A stretch of DNA of 14,846 nucleotides from Acidobacteriaceae bacterium (GCA_003135315.1 PLBD01000476.1:5789-20634), one strand, 5' to 3'; shown: positions 1-7,390, counted from the stretch's first letter. Made by a program: numbers and translations. Notes: generated by a model not told the origin, from the letters alone.

Positions 1-1238
1 AGCATGTCCTGCGCCAGCAGGTTCCAGCCGACAAAGCCGGCGAAGACGTGATTGGGTGATTGCTCCGGAGTAGGCGCGAGGCCTGCACCGGTTTCGGCGT
101 TGTAGTCCTCGTGCATCGATCCCCACTTCTGGATGTCGGCCAGCACCATTCGTCCGAGAATCTCTGACAGCTCAGCGGCCTCTTTGTCGAAGCCGTAGCG
201 CTTGAGCGAGATGTAGTTCAGGTAGTTCGCGTTGATCCAGATCGGACCCTGCCAGTTGGAATAGGGCACGATGATGGCGGCGTTGTTGTAGTCGGGATCC
301 TGTTTGGAGAGGCTGCGCAGGCCGTAGGGCGCGAGCATGTAGTTCTTGTTCCACAGGTAGCGGCGGATCATAGCCTGCGCGTTCTTCGGGGGCAGAATGT
401 CGTCGACGAGCGGAACGAAGTTGGAATAGCTGATGCGCTTGACCGGTTTACCGGTATCGCGACGGATGTTGTAGAACATCACGTCCGGCGCGGACCACAT
501 GTGAGCGAGCATCGCCGCCTTCAAGTCCGCAGCCTTCTTGCGGTATTCAGCGGCCTCGTCGGGCTTGCCGAGTTTGTCGGCCAGTTGCGCCATGGCCTTA
601 TACTCGCGCAACTGGAAGGTGCTGATGTCGGTGGCCAGGATGGCGCTTTTGTCGTTGGGATCGTTGGTCAGCGCGACGTTGTTGTCTGCACCCGAGGAGA
701 TCGCGTTCTCCCAGAAGAAGAGTCCCCACTTAGGATCGAACTGAGTTTGCTCACGATAGGAGATGACTTTGCGCAAGCTCTCCCAGATGGGATTTACCCA
801 CTGATAGTCGCCGAGTCCTTCTGACGCAATGACCGCGCCTTGCGCCAGGAAAGGCTTCATGGCGAACTTGCCCATCAGCGGACGCGGGCCCTTGGTGGTG
901 ATGCAACCGGCAACGTAGCCATCCTGATCGATGGCGCCGGCAAAGTCCAGCACCCACCACTTCAGGTACTGCGGCTTACCCTGCTGCGCCAGGTGCGAGC
1001 CGATGAAGAAGCCGTCCCAGTCCCACATCTGCTTGTAGTAGCCGGCGGGGATGAGGTAGTCGTACTTGATGAAGCCCTCGGCGGGTCGAATGGACTGCGG
1101 CTCCAGTCTGGCGTAAGCAGCGGAGACGTCCGTGAGCGTCTGCGCGAGGCTGGCGGGATTGTCGGCAGCGTGGTTGGTTCCAGCTGATGAGAGCGACAGC
1201 GAAAGGAGGAATGCGAAACGGATGGATCGCAGGATCAT
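1..1238 (-). CDS. Exported GH63-like glycosidase (trehalase / mannosylglycerate hydrolase type), C-terminus cut off by window edge
   Basis: My own reverse-strand translation gives 412 uninterrupted codons running off the left edge, so the C-terminus is missing. Residues 1-25 (MILRSIRFAFLLSLSLSSAG...) form a signal peptide, so the enzyme is probably periplasmic or secreted. The (alpha/alpha)6-barrel signatures of the GH63/GH37 clan are visible. They are WDWDGFFIG (72-80), WENAISSGADNN (176-187, with Asp185 at the place of the catalytic acid in SGxDN motifs), YSNWQGPIWINANYL (326-340) and HEDYNAETGAG (376-386, with Glu377 as candidate catalytic base). The motif set is closest to mannosylglycerate/glucosylglycerate hydrolases and bacterial GH63 glucosidases, so it probably cleaves an alpha-linked di- or oligosaccharide, but the substrate cannot be read from sequence. 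ATG 1238 was chosen because it directly begins the signal peptide; an in-frame ATG at 1247 is an alternative. It is divergent from the dehydrogenase gene, with 87 bp between the starts. Confidence 0.85.
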   Translation of the reverse strand, partial: MILRSIRFAFLLSLSLSSAGTNHAADNPASLAQTLTDVSAAYARLEPQSIRPAEGFIKYDYLIPAGYYKQMWDWDGFFIGSHLAQQGKPQYLKWWVLDFAGAIDQDGYVAGCITTKGPRPLMGKFAMKPFLAQGAVIASEGLGDYQWVNPIWESLRKVISYREQTQFDPKWGLFFWENAISSGADNNVALTNDPNDKSAILATDISTFQLREYKAMAQLADKLGKPDEAAEYRKKAADLKAAMLAHMWSAPDVMFYNIRRDTGKPVKRISYSNFVPLVDDILPPKNAQAMIRRYLWNKNYMLAPYGLRSLSKQDPDYNNAAIIVPYSNWQGPIWINANYLNYISLKRYGFDKEAAELSEILGRMVLADIQKWGSMHEDYNAETGAGLAPTPEQSPNHVFAGFVGWNLLAQDM

Positions 1239-1325
1239 GCACAACATTGTCCCAGAAACCGGGAAAGTCGGCGCGATCCGGCCTGAGCTGTAGAATCATT
1301 CGATGGTCGTCATTGAGGGAAGAGC

Positions 1326-2324
1326 ATGAAAGCCGCAATTCTAACTACGCCCGCAGACATCGCCCAGCGGCCTCTCCGGATTGAAGACGTTCCGCGGCCG
1401 GCGCTCGAGCCGGGCCACGTGTTGCTGAAGGTCCGGGCTTGCGGAGTGTGCCGCACCGATCTGCATATTGTGGAGGGTGAACTTCCGATGCGGCTGGAGC
1501 ACGTGATTCCCGGCCACCAGATCGTCGGCGACGTGGTGGAAGGCGCTACACCCGAGCTTCCTGCCGGGACCCGAGTAGGAGTTTCGTGGATTGGCGGCAC
1601 CGATGGCACCTGCTGGTACTGCAAGCGTGCGATGGAAAATCTTTGCGACTCACCTACGTTCACCGGCTACAGCGTAAACGGTGGTTATGCCGAGTACGCG
1701 CTGGCGCGCGCTGACTTTGTGTTTCCGCTGCCGCCGAAACTCGACGATTTGCATGCTGCACCGCTGCTGTGCGCGGGCATCATCGGTTTTCGCAGCCTGC
1801 GGGTTGCGGGAGTGGAACAGGGCGAGCGGGTTGGACTATTCGGATTCGGCGCGTCGGCGTCGCTGGCGATTGAGGTGCTTCGTGCCTGGAATTGCGAGGT
1901 ATACGTTTCCACGCGAGGAGCTTCGCATCGCAAGCTGGCGGAATCGCTCGGCGCAAAGTGGGTCGGAACGGAAGCTGAAAGGCCACCGGTCGAACTCGAC
2001 CGCGCGGTGACGTTCGCGCCCAGCGGCGATGTTGTGATCGCCGCGCTGTCGAGTTTGCGAAAGGGTGGTGTGGTGGCGATCAACGCCATTCACCTCGACC
2101 ATATTCCGCAATTCGACTATGACAGCCTGCTCTGGGGCGAGCGCCAGATCCGCAGTGTTGCCAACATGACCCGCGCCGACGCCCGCGACTTCCTGAAGCT
2201 TGCGGCTGAAATCAACCTTCAACCGAAGGTCACGCAGTTTTCCCTCGACCAGGCGAATGAAGCCTTACTCGCGGTCAAGCAGGACGCGATCGACGGCGCA
2301 GCTGCAATCTTGCCGCGGAGCTGA
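1326..2324 (+). CDS. Zinc-dependent alcohol dehydrogenase (MDR family, propanol-preferring/AdhA-like)
   Basis: This 332-residue medium-chain dehydrogenase probably oxidises or reduces an alcohol/aldehyde pair with NAD(P). The N-terminal GroES-like domain carries the catalytic zinc ligands Cys42 (GVCRTD), His64 (PGHQ) and Cys149 (LLCAG). The residue after His64 is Gln65, where most relatives have Glu. The Rossmann motif GLFGFGASA is at 170-178, and the tail IRSVANMTRADARDFL is typical of the 'zinc-binding alcohol dehydrogenase, adh_fam_2' subfamily. The structural zinc lobe reads D93-x2-C96-x2-C99-x7-C107, so the first of the usual four cysteines is an Asp. The ATG at 1326 follows a good Shine-Dalgarno (GAGGGA, 1315-1320), and a TAGAAT -10-like hexamer lies at 1291-1296 without a clear -35. 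The gene faces the PPOX-fold gene convergently, with 37 bp between the stop codons. The substrate is not predictable. Confidence 0.92.
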   Translation: MKAAILTTPADIAQRPLRIEDVPRPALEPGHVLLKVRACGVCRTDLHIVEGELPMRLEHVIPGHQIVGDVVEGATPELPAGTRVGVSWIGGTDGTCWYCKRAMENLCDSPTFTGYSVNGGYAEYALARADFVFPLPPKLDDLHAAPLLCAGIIGFRSLRVAGVEQGERVGLFGFGASASLAIEVLRAWNCEVYVSTRGASHRKLAESLGAKWVGTEAERPPVELDRAVTFAPSGDVVIAALSSLRKGGVVAINAIHLDHIPQFDYDSLLWGERQIRSVANMTRADARDFLKLAAEINLQPKVTQFSLDQANEALLAVKQDAIDGAAAILPRS

Positions 2325-2361
2325 GTGCCGCTTGTGCAAGACGATCTAATTAGGCGACTCG

Positions 2362-2811
2362 CTATTGGATCGCTGGCTTACTGAAGCCGGGCAAGTCCAC
2401 CATGCGGCCGGCTGATGTGTCCCAATACTCGGCTTGCTGCACATCGATCTTCAGAAGGATGAGGTTGGGGTCGTCGAGCCCGCCAGGGAACCAGGATGTG
2501 TAGGTGGGACTCCACAATTCCTTGGCTTTGACGTGGTCTCGCACCAGCTCGCAATAGCCGCTGATAGAAACGTAGCGCCGGGCCGAGTGATCGGCGAAGG
2601 AAAGATTCACGCGCGGGTTGCTTCTTGCGGCCTCGACTTTCTCAGTGTTGCTGCCGGAGATAAACCAAAGTACGCCCGTGGGGTCGACTCCCTGGGCTGC
2701 CATCGGACAACTGTGCAAGCTGCCGTCTGGACGAATCGTGGTCAATATCGCCAATTCAATACCCGAGATCAGCTCGTTCAATCGGGCGGCGGGATTATAG
2801 CTTTGGCCCAT
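2362..2811 (-). CDS. Pyridoxamine 5'-phosphate oxidase-fold flavin protein (general stress protein 26-like)
   Basis: The 149-residue product has the split-barrel FMN-binding fold seen in general stress protein 26 and PPOX-like proteins. Visible hallmarks are ILTTIRPDGSLHSCPMAAQ (residues 22-40, the first strands and the S-x-PM flavin-contact segment), LWFISGSNTEKV (48-59), NPRVNLSFAD (65-74) and YVSISGYCELV (80-90). It probably binds FMN or a related deazaflavin/haem cofactor in the cytoplasm. Members of this family are often of unknown substrate and true PNP-oxidase activity is unlikely at this length. The ATG at 2811 is preceded by GGAG at a 6-nt distance, a good ribosome binding site. It is the last gene of the minus-strand run. 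The 131 bp to the SCO1 gene upstream makes its own promoter likely, but I see no convincing -35/-10 pair there. Confidence 0.88.
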   Translation of the reverse strand: MGQSYNPAARLNELISGIELAILTTIRPDGSLHSCPMAAQGVDPTGVLWFISGSNTEKVEAARSNPRVNLSFADHSARRYVSISGYCELVRDHVKAKELWSPTYTSWFPGGLDDPNLILLKIDVQQAEYWDTSAGRMVDLPGFSKPAIQ

Positions 2812-2942
2812 ATAGGCTCCTTAGATCGTTAGGTATTCGTTACTACCGGGACAACATAAAGCAAGATGCAGTCGTGCTGGCCGTCGGTCGATTTAGAGCC
2901 AACAATCGTCACCGCACCAAGAAAGTCTGGCTCGATGACGTG

Positions 2943-3830
2943 TCATCCGCCAGAAATGGCGGCGGCCATGCCGGCGGCGACGTCGTCTGGCTTCCACGTA
3001 TTACCTGAGTATACCTTGAGCACTTTTCCGTCTTTGCCGATGAGCACCGTGCTGAGGCCGTGAACGATCTGCCCGCCTTTAGTGTTGTAAGCCAGCCCAA
3101 AGAAGTCGGCAGCTTTGCGCACTTGCTCGGGCGAACCCGAAGCGAACTGCCAGTGCTGGAAGCTGGGATCGATTCCGCCGACATAGCGCTGGCCGTAGCT
3201 GCGCAAGGCTGCGGGCTTGTCGTGCTCGGGATCAATGCTGATGCTGAGAAGCTGAGAATCCGCGAACGCTTTCGGGTCTTTCTGCAATTGCCGCAGGACT
3301 TGCGCGAAGTTGCTGCTCATGAGCGGGCAATAATCGGGAAACGGGCAGCGCGTGTAGATGAAAGTCAGCAGCAGCAGTTTCCCGCGGAATTGCTGAAAGT
3401 GAATGACTTGATCGCTCTGATTGGTCAAAGTAAGGTCGGGAACGTCTTCGCCCGGCTGCGGGATATGCAACTGCGAAGTTCCATCGCCGGCGCTATTGCT
3501 GCCCTTGGTGAAGCTGATGTCCTGCAACTCAGCGCGATCGCTGACAACCAGCGTGGCGCGGATCTGATCGCCGGGCGCAATCGCGCGAAACACCCAGTCG
3601 TTGCTTTTGCTGACGAGGTAGGGCATGGTCATGGCTTCCATGAATCCAGGAATCTCCTGGTGAGCAATCGTGAGCTCGTGATTTGCGGCGTCGACTGCCA
3701 CGACGCGGCCCTGCAATTCGTAACGCTTGGCGTCAGGTTGATGAGAGCAGCTCGCAAGCAGTAAGAACGAGGTTGCGACGAGGGCCGTGAGACAGCGTCG
3801 CAGAAGCAGACGCCGTATGCGAATATCCAT
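2943..3830 (-). CDS. CusF-like domain fused to SCO1/SenC copper chaperone, lipoprotein
   Basis: The 295-residue protein has an N-terminal lipoprotein signal (hydrophobic 15-27, lipobox LASC, Cys28 as the lipidation site). It should therefore sit on the periplasmic side of a membrane. Residues about 36-108 resemble the copper-binding CusF barrel (HQEIPGFMEAMTMPY), with His57, Met67 and Met69 at ligand-like positions. Residues about 122-295 form a thioredoxin-fold SCO1/SenC domain with Cys162 and Cys168 (CPFPDYC) and His257 (IVHGLST), the three residues that bind copper in SCO proteins. The cysteines are spaced CX5C instead of the usual CX3C. SCO proteins deliver copper to or keep reduced the CuA site of cytochrome c oxidase; the added CusF-like domain suggests copper hand-over within one chain (inference). 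No cytochrome oxidase gene is nearby. A TACAAT hexamer (3839-3844, minus) lies only 8 nt before the ATG and no Shine-Dalgarno is visible, so a leaderless or very short leader is possible. Confidence 0.9.
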   Translation of the reverse strand: MDIRIRRLLLRRCLTALVATSFLLLASCSHQPDAKRYELQGRVVAVDAANHELTIAHQEIPGFMEAMTMPYLVSKSNDWVFRAIAPGDQIRATLVVSDRAELQDISFTKGSNSAGDGTSQLHIPQPGEDVPDLTLTNQSDQVIHFQQFRGKLLLLTFIYTRCPFPDYCPLMSSNFAQVLRQLQKDPKAFADSQLLSISIDPEHDKPAALRSYGQRYVGGIDPSFQHWQFASGSPEQVRKAADFFGLAYNTKGGQIVHGLSTVLIGKDGKVLKVYSGNTWKPDDVAAGMAAAISGG

Positions 3831-3897
3831 AACGATTTATTGTAGAGCAGCGTCGCTCAGGGCGCGCAGAAGTGATAGGACAAGTGCGGCGAAGTAG

Positions 3898-5370
3898 CTA
3901 TTTCGATGGCGATTTTATTTGCGCCCGCCGTTGCCCGGCCCAGCCTTCTTTCGTTACCTGGCGGCCGCGGCCCACAGCCAGCGCGTCTTCTGGAACGTCG
4001 TCGGTGATGCAGGAGGCCGCGCCGACGTAAGACCCGCGTCCGATGCGGACGGGAGCGACAAGGGTAGCGTCGCTGCCAATGAAGGCGCCGTCTTCAATTA
4101 CGGTCTTGTGCTTATGCACGCCGTCGTAATTACAGGTGATCGTGCCGGCGCCGACGTTCACACCTTCTCCAATCTCGGAGTCGCCCAGATAGCTCAGGTG
4201 GTTGGCTTTCGATCCTTTGCCCAGGCGAGTCTTCTTGGTCTCTACAAAGTTGCCGATGTGCGCGCTCTCGCCAATATCGCTGCCCGGACGCAGGTGCGAG
4301 TAGGGTCCCAGTTGTGCCCGGTTGCGCACGACCGAATCCTCTAAAATGCAACCGGGCTGAATCAGGACGTTGTCGCCAATTTCGCAATTGGTGATGACGG
4401 AATAAGACCGGATGCGGCAATCGGTGCCGATTTTCGTTTTCCCGATGAGTTGCACAAACGGCTCGATCACGGTGTCGGTCCCGATCTCGACATCGGCGTC
4501 GATGTCGCAGCTGTCGGGACGGAAGATGGTCGTGCCGGCCAGCATCAGCTCGCGCGCTTTCTTAGCGCGAAGCTGCGCGTCAAGCTGGGCCAGCTCCATG
4601 CGGGTGTTGACGCCCGATACTTCGTGGGAGTCCTCCGCCGGCAGCGCCAGCACCCTCTCTTTGGACTTCCGCAGCAGCTCAGCGAGGTCAGTCAAGTAGT
4701 ACTCATGATGTGGGTTGTCGGTGCCGAGCTTGCCGATATGCGCGTATAACGGACCCGTGGCAAAGGCGTAGATCCCGGAATTGATCTCACGCCGTTCGGT
4801 CTCTTTTCCACGCAACGCCTTCTGTTCAACAATGCGCTCCACGTCGTCGGACTCTTTGCCTTTGACCACGCGGCGGAAGACGCGTCCATAACCGGTCGGA
4901 TCGAGTGGCTCGGCGGTGAGGATCGTCATTGCCGCGTGGTTTGCAATATGAAAATCGCGGACGCGTGAAATCGTAGCAGGCGCGATGAGCGGAACATCGC
5001 CGGAAAGCACCAGCACGTGCTGAAAGCCTCGCAACGCCTCGCGAGCTTGCATCATGGCGTGTCCGGTGCCGCTCTGTTCACTTTGCAGGACGAAGCCGAT
5101 TCCGGTGGCTTCGAGAGCGGAACGCACCTTCTCCGCTTCGTGTCCGATGATGACGAAGATGTTCTGTGCGGGTACGACCTGCATTGCAGCCGCGACGACA
5201 TGAGCCAGCAAAGGCTTGCCGGCAATCTCGTGCAGCACTTTAGGATGCCGGGACTTCAGGCGCGTACCTTTTCCGGCGGCGAGGATCACAATGGCGAAAG
5301 TGGAGCGCTTGTTCTTCGCGGGTTTTGCGGAGGCAGCTTTGGACATTTGCGTCAGGACCAGACACCCCAT
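3898..5370 (-). CDS. glmU: Bifunctional UDP-N-acetylglucosamine pyrophosphorylase / glucosamine-1-phosphate N-acetyltransferase GlmU
   Basis: This enzyme makes UDP-GlcNAc, the precursor of peptidoglycan and lipid A, by acetylating glucosamine-1-phosphate and then adding UMP. The N-terminal pyrophosphorylase domain shows LAAGKGTRLKSRHPKVLH (30-47), SGTGHAM (100-106), LSGDVPLI (122-129) and HHEYYLTDL (221-229). The C-terminal left-handed beta-helix starts near 280 and has hexapeptide repeats and the acetyltransferase segment KANHLSYLGDSEIGEGVNVGAG, with catalytic His391. At 490 residues it is slightly longer than E. coli GlmU (456), mainly through an N-terminal Ala/Lys-rich tail. Two starts are possible. 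ATG 5370 abuts the palindromic element at 5371-5525, so its ribosome site would lie inside that repeat. ATG 5346 (MSKAASAK...) would give 482 residues. Neither has a strong Shine-Dalgarno. It follows yvcK in the same direction, with 155 bp between them. Confidence 0.97.
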   Translation of the reverse strand: MGCLVLTQMSKAASAKPAKNKRSTFAIVILAAGKGTRLKSRHPKVLHEIAGKPLLAHVVAAAMQVVPAQNIFVIIGHEAEKVRSALEATGIGFVLQSEQSGTGHAMMQAREALRGFQHVLVLSGDVPLIAPATISRVRDFHIANHAAMTILTAEPLDPTGYGRVFRRVVKGKESDDVERIVEQKALRGKETERREINSGIYAFATGPLYAHIGKLGTDNPHHEYYLTDLAELLRKSKERVLALPAEDSHEVSGVNTRMELAQLDAQLRAKKARELMLAGTTIFRPDSCDIDADVEIGTDTVIEPFVQLIGKTKIGTDCRIRSYSVITNCEIGDNVLIQPGCILEDSVVRNRAQLGPYSHLRPGSDIGESAHIGNFVETKKTRLGKGSKANHLSYLGDSEIGEGVNVGAGTITCNYDGVHKHKTVIEDGAFIGSDATLVAPVRIGRGSYVGAASCITDDVPEDALAVGRGRQVTKEGWAGQRRAQIKSPSK

Positions 5371-5525
5371 TTCACCACAGAGACACAGAGAACACAGAGA
5401 ATTAATTTCAAGTCTTTCCTGCGTTCACCGATCTCCGTGGTGAAGGACCGTTTGCGACGGTAGAAGGCTCGCACCACAGAGTCCACGGAGTTTGACCCTT
5501 GGATTCTCTGCGTCTCTGTGTTGAA
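5371..5525. repeat. Double palindromic intergenic element ('CACCACAGAG' repeat family) filling the yvcK-glmU gap
   Basis: Two imperfect palindromes lie in tandem. Unit A (5371-5444) begins TTCACCACAGAG and ends CTCCGTGGTGAA; its 12-base ends pair at 11 of 12 positions. Unit B (about 5472-5525) begins CACCACAGAG and ends CTCTGTGTTGAA, pairing at 9 of 10. The outermost 22 bases (5371-5392 and 5504-5525) also pair at 20 of 22, so the whole element could fold as one long hairpin. Within unit A, CACAGAGA occurs three times (5376, 5384, 5393). The element starts one base upstream of the first possible glmU ATG and ends directly against the yvcK stop codon. The same CACCACAGAGACACAGAG motif is, from general knowledge, a dispersed non-coding repeat in many environmental bacterial genomes. 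Its function is unknown. Confidence 0.85.
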
Positions 5526-6602
5526 TTATTGCTTTACGTGCAATGCGGCTACGGGCGAGTCGCGCAATTCCATCATAAGCCGGAGCAGGTCCTGCGCGAC
5601 ACGATGAGTGTCGTGGCGAGCGATGAGGCCCTCGGTGGGATGTTCCTCTTCCATCAGGTATTCGCCGAGCACCGGCTTTACACCGTGCGCCTCAATCTGT
5701 TCGACATCGGCTTCGATCTGCGACTGCCGTTTTTCGGCATACTTGGCCGCCAGTTGCGGCGACGCTGGCGTGCGATTCACCAAAGCGTAGTCGAAGAACT
5801 GATGGCCAGCGTGTTTATAGAGCGCGCGAATGTGATCGGAAGCTGTCAGGTCCAGACTCTCGTTGGCCTGGGTCATAAGGTTGCAGACGAAGACCTTCAC
5901 CGCCGGCGAACTGACGATTGCCTTGGACACGTTGTGCACCAGCAGATTCGGAACCAGGCTGGTGAACAGTGAACCCGGCCCAATGGTAATCAGGTCGGCG
6001 CTCTCGATGGCCTCCATGGCCTTGGGCAGCGGCTCAGCGTCTTCAGGCGTCATGCGCAGCTCAACGATGCGACGATCGCTGGCGGTAATGTTGGTTTCGC
6101 CACGGACCACAGAGCCGTCGTCCATGATGGCGTAAAGTTGCGCGTTGCTGGTGGTGGCAGGGTAAATGTGGCCGCGCGTGGCCAGAATCGTGGAGGACTG
6201 CTCGATCGCCTGATTGAAGTCGCCACTGATGGCAGTCATGGCCGATAGAAACAAGTTGCCAAAACTGTGCCCGCCGACCCCTTCGCCGGAGGGAAAGCGA
6301 TAGCGGAAAAGCCGAGACAGCAGTGCTTCCTCTTCCGAAAGCGCGACGATGCAGTTGCGCACATCGCCCGGCGCGGGAAGGTTCAGCTCCTTGCGGAGGC
6401 GTCCGCTGGAGCCGCCGTCGTCGCTGACGGTGACGATTGCCGACAGATCGGAAATGTTGGTTAAGACTTCTGGTTGAGTGTTTTCCACCGAAGGGCTAAC
6501 GTAATGCTTTAAGCCGCGCAGAAGGGTCGACAGACCTGTGCCGCCGCCCATCGCGACAACCTTGATGGGACGCACATCAGCGGAATTTGCGTAGCTCGAC
6601 AT
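5526..6602 (-). CDS. yvcK: YvcK/GlmR family gluconeogenesis and cell-wall precursor factor (CofD-like fold)
   Basis: The 358-residue protein has the CofD/YvcK fold with all family signatures: VVAMGGGTGLSTLLRGLK (15-32), TVSDDGGSSGRLR (58-70), PAPGDVRNC (76-84), VGGHSFGNLFLSAM and IGPGSLFTSLVPNLLV. In Bacillus subtilis the orthologue (GlmR) is needed on gluconeogenic carbon sources. It binds UDP-GlcNAc and stimulates GlmS, so it controls flux into peptidoglycan precursors; it is cytoplasmic. It lies between a TPR gene (22 bp upstream) and glmU (155 bp downstream). This differs from the Firmicutes arrangement with rapZ and whiA, neither of which is in this window. The ATG at 6602 gives the normal family length. 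The Shine-Dalgarno is weak (TTGAGC), and the short spacing suggests translation in one transcript with the TPR gene. Confidence 0.95.
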   Translation of the reverse strand: MSSYANSADVRPIKVVAMGGGTGLSTLLRGLKHYVSPSVENTQPEVLTNISDLSAIVTVSDDGGSSGRLRKELNLPAPGDVRNCIVALSEEEALLSRLFRYRFPSGEGVGGHSFGNLFLSAMTAISGDFNQAIEQSSTILATRGHIYPATTSNAQLYAIMDDGSVVRGETNITASDRRIVELRMTPEDAEPLPKAMEAIESADLITIGPGSLFTSLVPNLLVHNVSKAIVSSPAVKVFVCNLMTQANESLDLTASDHIRALYKHAGHQFFDYALVNRTPASPQLAAKYAEKRQSQIEADVEQIEAHGVKPVLGEYLMEEEHPTEGLIARHDTHRVAQDLLRLMMELRDSPVAALHVKQ

Positions 6603-6624
6603 GGTCGGCTCAAGTTTGCGAAGT

Positions 6625-7275
6625 CTAATAGCGCCACTTGTCAGGCTCGATGGCGGTCTCGGTGCTGGTGTCAGGATAGAGCAGCTCGGTGAATCTTGGA
6701 TCGTCAGCTAGGTTCTTAAAATCGGAGTCGTTGCGCGCCTGATAACGGTTTGCCGGATTGAGCCGGATAGACTCGCCCAGGTTGCTGAGAGCCTCGGGAA
6801 AATGGCCGGTCAGGCAATTCAGGGCCGCCATGCCATACCAGATGAAGTCGAGTTTGGGAGAGCTCCTGGTGAGCAGGTCGAAGTTCTCGCGCGCGGTGAC
6901 ATAGTCACCCAGGTTCATGAGCGATATGGCGTAGTCATACTGTTCCTCGGCCGTCTTGAAGGTGTTGGAAGCCCGGCTCATCTGCTGGGTGCAGCTGTGC
7001 AGGTGCACCGAAGCGCGGTCAGCGAGTTCAGGACTCGGTCCTGAGACAACCTTTTCAAAATAAGCCTTGGCCTTGTCGTACTTGTGGCCCTGGAGGGCCT
7101 TCAGGCCAGCCTCATAGTTTTGCACAGCCTGTGAAAAACGCGGGTCCTCCGAGATTTTCATGGGCCTGGCGCCTCGACCTGCGTGTTCGAACGCGGCTGC
7201 GGGCATTTGCAAGCTCTTTGCCTTGATGCTCTTGGGAGCGCTTCCTTTGACAGTTGGTGTGGCTTTCTTCTTCAT
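6625..7275 (-). CDS. TPR-repeat protein with basic N-terminal tail
   Basis: The 216-residue product has no signal peptide and is probably cytoplasmic. The first 23 residues are Lys/Ala/Pro-rich (MKKKATPTVKGSAPKSIKAK), which looks unstructured. At least three tetratricopeptide-like helix pairs follow, at about 47-80 (SQAVQNYEAGLKALQGHKYDKAKAYFEKVV), 111-144 (EQYDYAISLMNLGDYVTARENFDLL) and 145-178 (WYGMAALNCLTGHFPEALSNLGESIRLNP). It ends with the common post-TPR cap DFKNLADDPRFTELL (186-200). TPRs are protein-protein interaction scaffolds, and I recognise no specific orthologue. Its stop codon is 22 bp before yvcK, so the two genes are almost surely co-transcribed and the protein may assist the YvcK/GlmU pathway (inference). 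A good promoter (TTGACG-18-TATAAC, 7361-7390) lies upstream. Confidence 0.85.
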   Translation of the reverse strand: MKKKATPTVKGSAPKSIKAKSLQMPAAAFEHAGRGARPMKISEDPRFSQAVQNYEAGLKALQGHKYDKAKAYFEKVVSGPSPELADRASVHLHSCTQQMSRASNTFKTAEEQYDYAISLMNLGDYVTARENFDLLTRSSPKLDFIWYGMAALNCLTGHFPEALSNLGESIRLNPANRYQARNDSDFKNLADDPRFTELLYPDTSTETAIEPDKWRY

Positions 7276-7360
7276 CCGGTAAGCTACCCTCAGATCAGTG
7301 CGACAAAGAACTGCTACTGGCTGTGGAAAAACCCAATTCGCGCGCAGGCGGTTGCGCTGA

Positions 7361-7390
7361 GTTATAACCGGAACTCAGGAGCTTCGTCAA
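7361..7390 (-). promoter_or_regulatory. Sigma70-type promoter for the TPR-yvcK(-glmU) transcript
   Basis: On the minus strand, TTGACG (7385-7390) and TATAAC (7361-7366) are separated by 18 bases. Both hexamers match 5 of 6 consensus bases. The predicted start of transcription is near 7354, which leaves a leader of roughly 80 nt before the TPR ATG at 7275. It lies downstream of the PCYCYC gene stop (7423), so the TPR-yvcK unit need not depend on read-through. Confidence 0.6.

Noticed and set aside
5376..5400. Three CACAGAGA copies as a possible CRISPR or tandem array
   Set aside because: The units are 8 bp with no spacers and form part of the larger palindromic element.
5017..5463. Plus-strand open frame (148 codons) across the glmU start and repeat
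   Set aside because: It is antisense to glmU, and its C-terminus is translated repeat (TTETQRTQR), a known source of spurious proteins.
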